11,555 nucleotides of DNA from Deltaproteobacteria bacterium (GTDB lineage: Bacteria > Desulfobacterota > Deferrimicrobia > Deferrimicrobiales > Deferrimicrobiaceae). The position numbers and the translations under genes were made by a program. Positions within the stretch are counted from its first letter, which is position 1. Each line of letters starts with the position of its first letter. Positions 7,062 through 11,555 of the stretch are shown one piece after another. The DNA is taken from contig JAJZRM010000044.1 of assembly GCA_021802685.1 (NCBI GenBank), forward strand, positions 1 to 11,555. The letters are read 5' to 3'. The notes beneath the pieces were generated by a model. It was not told the origin of the DNA. It did no database searches and saw nothing but the letters and a program-made list of their open reading frames with translations.

Positions 7062-7836
7062 CCTCAGACCCTTCCTCGGGCCCCAGGTACGCCTCGATCA
7101 CCCGGGGATCTTTCCGGATCGCGGCCGGAGGCCCTTCGGCGATCATCCGGCCGAAGTTGAAGACCACGAGACGGTCGCACGCCTTCATCACGAGGGACAT
7201 GTCGTGTTCGATGAGGAGGATCGTCACCCCCAGCAGGCGCACCCGCCGGATCAGTTCGAACACTTCCCGCGTTTCCGCCTCGTTCATCCCCGCGGCCGGC
7301 TCGTCCAGCAGGAGCAGCCGCGGCTCCGCCGCCAGCGACCGGGCGATCTCGAGCCGCCGCTGGTGCCCGTAAGGGAGGGCTCTCGCCTCCCGGCCCGGGT
7401 CCGCGCCTTCCAGCCCCACCAGTTCGAGCAGTTCCCGCGTCCGTTCCCGGATCTCCCGTTCCTCCCCGCGCTGCCCCCGGGTGCGCAGAACGCCGCGCCA
7501 CACGCCGGCGCGGCTGCGGCAGTGGCGGCCCACCATGACGTTCTCCTCCACGCTCATGGCGGAGAACAGCCGGATGTTCTGGAACGTCCGGCTGATCCCC
7601 CGGTGGGCGATGGCGTGCGGAGGGAGCCCGCCGATCGGACGGCCGTCGAAGATCACCGTTCCTTCCGTCGGCGGGAAGAACGCCGTGATCACGTTGAAGA
7701 GGGTCGTCTTCCCGGCCCCGTTGGGTCCGATGATCCCCAGGATCTCTCCCGCCTCCACGGAGAAGGAGATGTCCGCAAGGGCGGCGAGCCCGCCGAAGGA
7801 CTTCCCGACCCGTTCGAGGGAAAGCAGCGCTTTCAC
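7054..7836 (-). CDS. livG: Branched-chain amino acid ABC transporter ATP-binding protein LivG
   Basis: This is the second importer ATPase. From the GTG at 7836 the protein is 260 aa, typical for LivG. Seen: Walker A GPNGAGKT (37-44), the Q-loop region RTFQNIRLF (83-91), the LivG-type signature LPYGHQRRLEIARSLA (154-169), Walker B LLLLDEP (174-180) and the switch His211 in IEHDMS. The C-terminal AYLGPE is standard for the family. The frame is open far upstream, but GTG is chosen because GGAGGA lies 7 nt before it and it overlaps the livM stop as GTGA. A basic insert (about 105-130) lies where many LivG proteins also carry one. Confidence 0.93.
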
Positions 7837-8780
7837 GGCGCTTCCTCCGCCCGTGCGCGATGGAGCCGGCGGAGGAGGGGGGGATCGATGACCCCCTGCG
7901 GCCGGTAGATCATCATCAGGACGAGAAGCAACCCGTAAAGCATGTGCCGGTAATCGCTGACGAACCGAAGCGCCTCGGGGAGCAGGGTGAGCGCCGCGGC
8001 GCCGAAGACGGAGCCGAGCAGATGCCCGCTGCCGCCGAAGACGGCGTACACCAGGATCTCGACCGCCCGGTGGTACGTGAAATCCTCGGGGCTGATGTAG
8101 GAGGTGGAGTGGGCGAAGAGGGCGCCGGCGAGGCCCGAGACCATCGCCCCCTGGGAGAACGCCAGCACCTTGTAGTAGGTGACGGGGATCCCCATCGCCT
8201 CCGCGGCCTTCTCGTCCAGGCGGATGGCCGCATACGCGCGCCCCACGCGCGTCCGGTCGAGCCGCAGGAAGAAGGCGATCACGAGCGCGGTCACGGCCAG
8301 CAGGATCAGGAAGACGGAAAGCGCGATGAACTGGTTCGGACGCAACCCCGCGTCGCCCGGCGCGAATCCCGCGTCGGCCAGGTTCGCGAGGAGCACCCGT
8401 CCCATCTGGGGGACGGCGGCTACGCCCACCGCGCCGCCGGTCAGGGTCTCCCAGTTGACCGCCACCGCGCGGATCACCTCGCCGAAGCCCAGCGTGGCGA
8501 TGGCGAGGTACACCCCGGAAAGCCGCAGCGAGGGCAACCCCACAAGGACCCCCGCGCTCCCCGCGAGCACGGCCCCGAGGGCGATCCCCGCGGGGATCGG
8601 CAGGCCGCACTTCGTGGAGAGGAGAGCGGCGGTGTACGCCCCGATGCACATGAAGCCGGCGTTTCCCAGGGAAAGCTGCCCGGTGGACAGGGTGATGTAG
8701 ATGCTCACGCCGAGGAGGACGTTGATCAGGAGGAACGATCCCACCTGGAGGTGGTACGGGTTGAGCCACTCGACCGGCAT
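7833..8780 (-). CDS. livM: Branched-chain amino acid ABC transporter permease LivM
   Basis: This is one half of the membrane channel of the importer. The predicted 315-aa protein has about eight hydrophobic segments. GQLSLGNAGFMCIGAYTAALL-type sequence (34-54) is the BPD_transp_2 family hallmark. The cytoplasmic coupling loop RAIRLDEKAAEAMGI-like sequence (about 181-198) would contact the ATPases, and GGSGHLLGSVFGA and YRPQG close the protein. The start is ATG at 8780, two bases after the livH stop; an in-frame GTG at 8786 overlapping that stop is an alternative that adds two residues. The gene ends in a GTGA overlap with livG. Confidence 0.93.
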   Translation of the reverse strand: MPVEWLNPYHLQVGSFLLINVLLGVSIYITLSTGQLSLGNAGFMCIGAYTAALLSTKCGLPIPAGIALGAVLAGSAGVLVGLPSLRLSGVYLAIATLGFGEVIRAVAVNWETLTGGAVGVAAVPQMGRVLLANLADAGFAPGDAGLRPNQFIALSVFLILLAVTALVIAFFLRLDRTRVGRAYAAIRLDEKAAEAMGIPVTYYKVLAFSQGAMVSGLAGALFAHSTSYISPEDFTYHRAVEILVYAVFGGSGHLLGSVFGAAALTLLPEALRFVSDYRHMLYGLLLVLMMIYRPQGVIDPPLLRRLHRARAEEAP

Positions 8781-8782
8781 CG

Positions 8783-9667
8783 TCACGGCTTTCCGTCGGA
8801 CACGGCCTGCCCGAACAACCCTTGCGGCCGGACGAGGAGGACGACGATGATCGTGACGAAGGCGATGGCGTCCCGATAACCGGCGGGGCCGTACGCCACG
8901 ACGAAGGTTTCGGACAGCCCCAGGATCAATCCTCCCGCCATGGCGCCGTAGACGCTTCCCATGCCGCCGAAAATGATGATGGCGAGTCCTTTCAGCCCCA
9001 TGGAGAGGCCGATCCGGTTGTTGATGAAATTGAACGCCATCCCCACCAGGACCCCCGCGACGCCGCCCATCGCCGAGGCGATCACCACGGTGGCGGTGAT
9101 CATCCGGTTCGTGTCCACGCCAAGCAGGCCCGCGGTTTCCAGGTTCTCCGCGGTCGCGCGCAGCGCCTTCCCCGCCCGGGTCCGGGACAGCCACAGGGAG
9201 AGCCCGGCCATCATCAGGAGGGAGATCCCCAGGATCGCGGCCTGGACGAGGTACACGGTGACGGAACCGGCCTGGAACCGGATATCGGAGAAGGGGGTTT
9301 CGAAGAGATGGTTCCCGGCGCCGAAGATCCGGTGCGCCGCGTTCTCCAGGAGGATGGAGACGCCGATCGTGCTGATGAGGGAAGCCAGGTGGGACGCCCC
9401 GGGGCGCTTCCTGAGCGGCCGAAGGGCGAACCGGTCCAGGAGCAGCCCCATGGACGCAGCGGCGGCGATGGCGCCGAGGAACGCCACGGGGAGGGGAACG
9501 CCGGCCTTGCTCACGAGGAGCATGCCGACGAACGCCCCGAACATGAAGATCTCCCCGTGCGCCATGTTGATGATGCCGAGCACCCCGAAGACGAGGGTGT
9601 ACCCCAGCGCCACGATGGCGTAGATGCCGCCCAGGGTGATGCCGTTGATCGCCTGTTCGAGAAACAT
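8783..9667 (-). CDS. livH: Branched-chain amino acid ABC transporter permease LivH
   Basis: This is the other half of the channel. The predicted 294-aa protein begins QAINGITLGGIYAIVALGYT, the standard LivH N-terminus, with INMAHGEIFMFGAF at 33-46. The coupling loop is at about 163-186 (RAGKALRATAENLETAGLLG). Later motifs are IIFGGMGSVYGAMAGG (230-245) and the terminal VLLVRPQGLFG. About eight membrane segments are expected. It starts 23 nt after the livK stop with only a weak Shine-Dalgarno and ends two bases before livM, so it is within the operon. Confidence 0.94.
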   Translation of the reverse strand: MFLEQAINGITLGGIYAIVALGYTLVFGVLGIINMAHGEIFMFGAFVGMLLVSKAGVPLPVAFLGAIAAAASMGLLLDRFALRPLRKRPGASHLASLISTIGVSILLENAAHRIFGAGNHLFETPFSDIRFQAGSVTVYLVQAAILGISLLMMAGLSLWLSRTRAGKALRATAENLETAGLLGVDTNRMITATVVIASAMGGVAGVLVGMAFNFINNRIGLSMGLKGLAIIIFGGMGSVYGAMAGGLILGLSETFVVAYGPAGYRDAIAFVTIIVVLLVRPQGLFGQAVSDGKP

Positions 9668-9690
9668 CCGCCGGTTGTTCTCCGCGGCGG

Positions 9691-10833
9691 TTACCGGAAG
9701 GGCCGGAACCTGCCGCCCTGGATGATGAGGACGTTCGGATCCATCACCACGTCCCGGTCCGCGTCGAAGGAGAACTTCCCGAGGACCCCCATGTGGTTTT
9801 TCGTCGCCGCCAGGGCGTCCCGCAGCTTCTCCCGGTCGGCGGACCCGGCCGCCTTCAGGGCGTTCGCCATGATGTGGAGGGCATCGTACGCCTGCGCCGC
9901 GAACTGGTCCGGTTTCTTCCCGTACGCCTTTTCATACTTCGCCACGAAGGACTTCACCTTCGGGTCGTCCCTTTCGGCGAACCACGGGGTGGCCACGATC
10001 AGGCCTTCCGACGCGTCCCGCGCGATCTCGATCACCTTGGGGGAGTTGAAGCCGTTCCCGCCGACGAACGGTACCGTAATGCCCATCTTCCGCGCCTGGG
10101 ACAGGATGACGGCTCCCTCCTCGTACAGGGCGGAGCAGAAGACCCCGTCGGGCGAAAGGGACGCGATCCGGGTCAGCTGCGCCCTGTAGTCGGACTGCCC
10201 TTTCTGGAACTCCTGGACGGTGAGGATCGAAAGGCGAAGCCGTTCGGAGACCTCCTTCATCGTGTCGAAGCCGGACTTGGTGAACACGTCGTCGTTTCCG
10301 TAGAGCAGGGCGACCTTCTTGAGGTTGTACTTCTTCACCGCCATGCCGATCGAGGCCGGGATCGCAAGCGATTCGGGCAGGGAGTTCCGGAAGACGTATT
10401 TCCCGATTTGGGTGATCCCCTTCGCCGTTGTGGATGTGCCCATGATGGGCACGCCGCTGGCGTTCGCCTCGGGGCCGACGACCTTCATTTCGGTGGAAAG
10501 GGTGGGGCCGAGGATCGCGGCGACCCGCTCCGAGTTGATGAGTTTCTGGGCCGCGGAAAGCGCCTGCTCCGCCTTGCCCGTCGAGTCCTCCACCTTCAGG
10601 TCGATGAGGACTTCTCCCTTCGCGTTGACCTCATCCCTTGCCAGCCGGAATCCATTGGTGATCGCCTCGCCGTACCCCGCCCCCGCCCCGGTGATGATGG
10701 AGATGACGCCGATCTTCGCCCGGACCGGTTCGCCCTTGGGCTTGGAGGCCGGTCCGGCTTTCCGCGCACCCAGGAACACCAGGGCGAAGAGGGCGCACGT
10801 CAAGGCCGCGATGGCCTGATGTTTCCGTTTCAT
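9691..10833 (-). CDS. livK: Branched-chain amino acid ABC transporter substrate-binding protein LivK
   Basis: This periplasmic binding protein delivers the ligand to LivH-LivM. The predicted 380-aa precursor has a basic start (MKRKHQ), a hydrophobic core at 7-21 and probable cleavage near residues 23-29. Cys13 lies inside the core and is not in a good lipobox, so a soluble periplasmic form is more likely than a lipoprotein. The mature part is a Peripla_BP_6-type two-lobe fold: AKIGVISIITGAGAGYG, RLARDEVNAKG, EDSTGKAEQALSAAQKLI and AAILGPTLS. It continues with VALLYGNDDVFTKSGFDTM and AAQAYDALHIMANALK. The ligand cannot be told from sequence; leucine, isoleucine and valine are assumed, but the family also takes amides, urea and aromatic compounds. 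AAAGGAG (10841-10847) lies 7 nt before the ATG. It is the first gene of the operon, divergent from the threonine synthase-like gene. Confidence 0.93.
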   Translation of the reverse strand: MKRKHQAIAALTCALFALVFLGARKAGPASKPKGEPVRAKIGVISIITGAGAGYGEAITNGFRLARDEVNAKGEVLIDLKVEDSTGKAEQALSAAQKLINSERVAAILGPTLSTEMKVVGPEANASGVPIMGTSTTAKGITQIGKYVFRNSLPESLAIPASIGMAVKKYNLKKVALLYGNDDVFTKSGFDTMKEVSERLRLSILTVQEFQKGQSDYRAQLTRIASLSPDGVFCSALYEEGAVILSQARKMGITVPFVGGNGFNSPKVIEIARDASEGLIVATPWFAERDDPKVKSFVAKYEKAYGKKPDQFAAQAYDALHIMANALKAAGSADREKLRDALAATKNHMGVLGKFSFDADRDVVMDPNVLIIQGGRFRPFR

Positions 10834-10906
10834 GGGCCCGCTCCTTTATGGAGGAATTATTAGTCGATTCTACCAATTGACGGCGGGGTTCGGGGGATCG
10901 CCTTGG

Positions 10907-10928
10907 TGATATAGTGCGTTTTGGAGGG
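10907..10928 (+). promoter_or_regulatory. Possible extended -10 promoter and ribosome binding site of the threonine synthase-like gene
   Basis: TGATATAGT (10907-10915) fits an extended -10 (TG-n-TATAAT) with one mismatch in the hexamer and no good -35 at 16-18 nt. The start point would be about 10922. GGAGGG at 10923-10928 is 6 nt before a TTG at 10935, which supports that start codon. The rest of the 10834-10934 gap shows no clear leftward promoter for livK. Confidence 0.4.
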
Positions 10929-10934
10929 AACCCT

Positions 10935-11555
10935 TTGAACGGGCTGCTTTGCGCGTCGTGCGGCAAATCGTACCCGATGAACGCCCCCGTCTGGCGCTGC
11001 CTCTGCGGCGGATTGCTCGATGTCCGTTTCAAGGCCCGCTTCGACCTGGACATGATCGTCCGGCGGAAGCCCACGATGTGGCGGTACCGGGAAGCGATCC
11101 CCATCGCGGACGAATCGTGCGTCGTCTCCTTCGACGAGGGGATGACCCCGATGATCCCCGCGGACCTCGGGCCCGCGTCGCTGTTCCTGAAGCTGGAGCA
11201 GCTCTTCACGACGGGTTCGTACAAGGACCGGGGGGCCGCCGTGCTGATCAGCAAGGCGAAGGAATCCGGAATCGACCGCGTGGTGGAGGACTCGTCGGGG
11301 AACGCCGGGTGTGCGATCGCCGCGTACGCCGCGAAGGCGGGGATCCGGTGCGAAATCCTCGTGCCTGCCGCCACCTCCCCCGGGAAACTGGCCCAGATCC
11401 TCCATTACGGCGCGGTGCTGAACCGGGTCCCCGGATCCCGTGAAGACACCGCCAGGGCGGCCCTGGCGGCGGCGGAAACGGCCTACTACGCAAGCCACTC
11501 CTGGAACCCGTTTTTCTTCCAGGGCACGAAAACCTTCGCGTACGAGGTGTGGGAA
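10935..11555 (+). CDS. Threonine synthase-like PLP-dependent enzyme, 5' part (partial)
   Basis: The gene starts at TTG (10935) and is cut by the right edge after 207 codons. The N-terminus is a small zinc-ribbon-like segment with Cys6-x2-Cys9 and Cys22-x-Cys24 followed by GG, as in many threonine synthases. The fold type II PLP domain follows: EGMTP (68-72), LKLEQLFTTGSYKDRGAA with Lys97 as the expected Schiff-base lysine, and DSSGNAGCAIAAYAA (119-133), the phosphate-binding Ser-Ser-Gly-Asn loop. Threonine synthase makes threonine from O-phosphohomoserine. The family also has paralogues, for example cysteate synthase in archaea, so substrate is not proven; threonine synthase (thrC) is most likely. 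TTG is chosen because GGAGGG sits 6 nt upstream and the first cysteine pair follows at once. Confidence 0.85.
   Translation, partial: MNGLLCASCGKSYPMNAPVWRCLCGGLLDVRFKARFDLDMIVRRKPTMWRYREAIPIADESCVVSFDEGMTPMIPADLGPASLFLKLEQLFTTGSYKDRGAAVLISKAKESGIDRVVEDSSGNAGCAIAAYAAKAGIRCEILVPAATSPGKLAQILHYGAVLNRVPGSREDTARAALAAAETAYYASHSWNPFFFQGTKTFAYEVWE

Noticed and set aside
8822..10189. Long + strand frames opposite livH and livK
   Set aside because: These are shadow frames of real liv genes in high-G+C sequence; the translations are charged and low in complexity, with no family motif.
10841..10854. CTCC-ATAAA-GGAG mini-hairpin that could mask the livK ribosome binding site
   Set aside because: The stem is only four base pairs and is expected by chance next to any GGAG site; there is no further extension.

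Overview
The window is a G+C-rich, densely packed bacterial chromosome segment made of housekeeping and transport genes. It has short intergenic gaps, several overlapping start/stop pairs, and GTG and probable TTG starts. The combination of an Fe-S type PurF, stand-alone L-aspartate oxidase, a small-type PurL, a DUF4124-SLT lytic transglycosylase and a complete livKHMGF cluster fits a Gram-negative bacterium, perhaps of the former Deltaproteobacteria (Desulfuromonadota-like). That lineage guess is inference, because no rRNA or marker gene is present. No integrase, transposase, CRISPR array, phage gene or toxin-antitoxin pair is visible.

Layout. (1) Positions 1-3279, + strand, are a nucleotide operon: the 3' end of purL, then purF, pyrE and an unrecognised small lipoprotein, joined by overlaps or gaps of a few bases. 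PurL and PurF act in purine synthesis and PyrE in UMP synthesis; PurF and PyrE both consume PRPP. (2) Positions 3303-4907, - strand, hold nadB, which converges on the lipoprotein gene. (3) Positions 4908-4993 are a compact divergent control region with a tandem 13-bp repeat, an 8-bp-arm inverted repeat and a good sigma70 promoter whose start point lies almost on the ATG of the next gene. (4) Positions 4994-6159, + strand, hold a secreted DUF4124-SLT lytic transglycosylase coupled through ATGA to pgsA (phosphatidylglycerophosphate synthase). (5) Positions 6192-6356 hold a tRNA-Gly(GCC) gene with its own promoter and a strong intrinsic terminator. (6) Positions 6357-10833, - strand, are a complete branched-chain amino acid type ABC importer, transcribed in the order livK, livH, livM, livG, livF. 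(7) Positions 10834-10934 are a divergent intergenic region, followed on the + strand by the 5' part of a threonine synthase-like gene. That gene starts at TTG and runs off the window.

The genes are mostly textbook families. I found no convincing undescribed system. The points most worth a second look are the near-leaderless lytic transglycosylase transcript, the nested repeats in the nadB leader (which could form alternative hairpins), and the unknown lipoprotein locked into the purine/pyrimidine operon.
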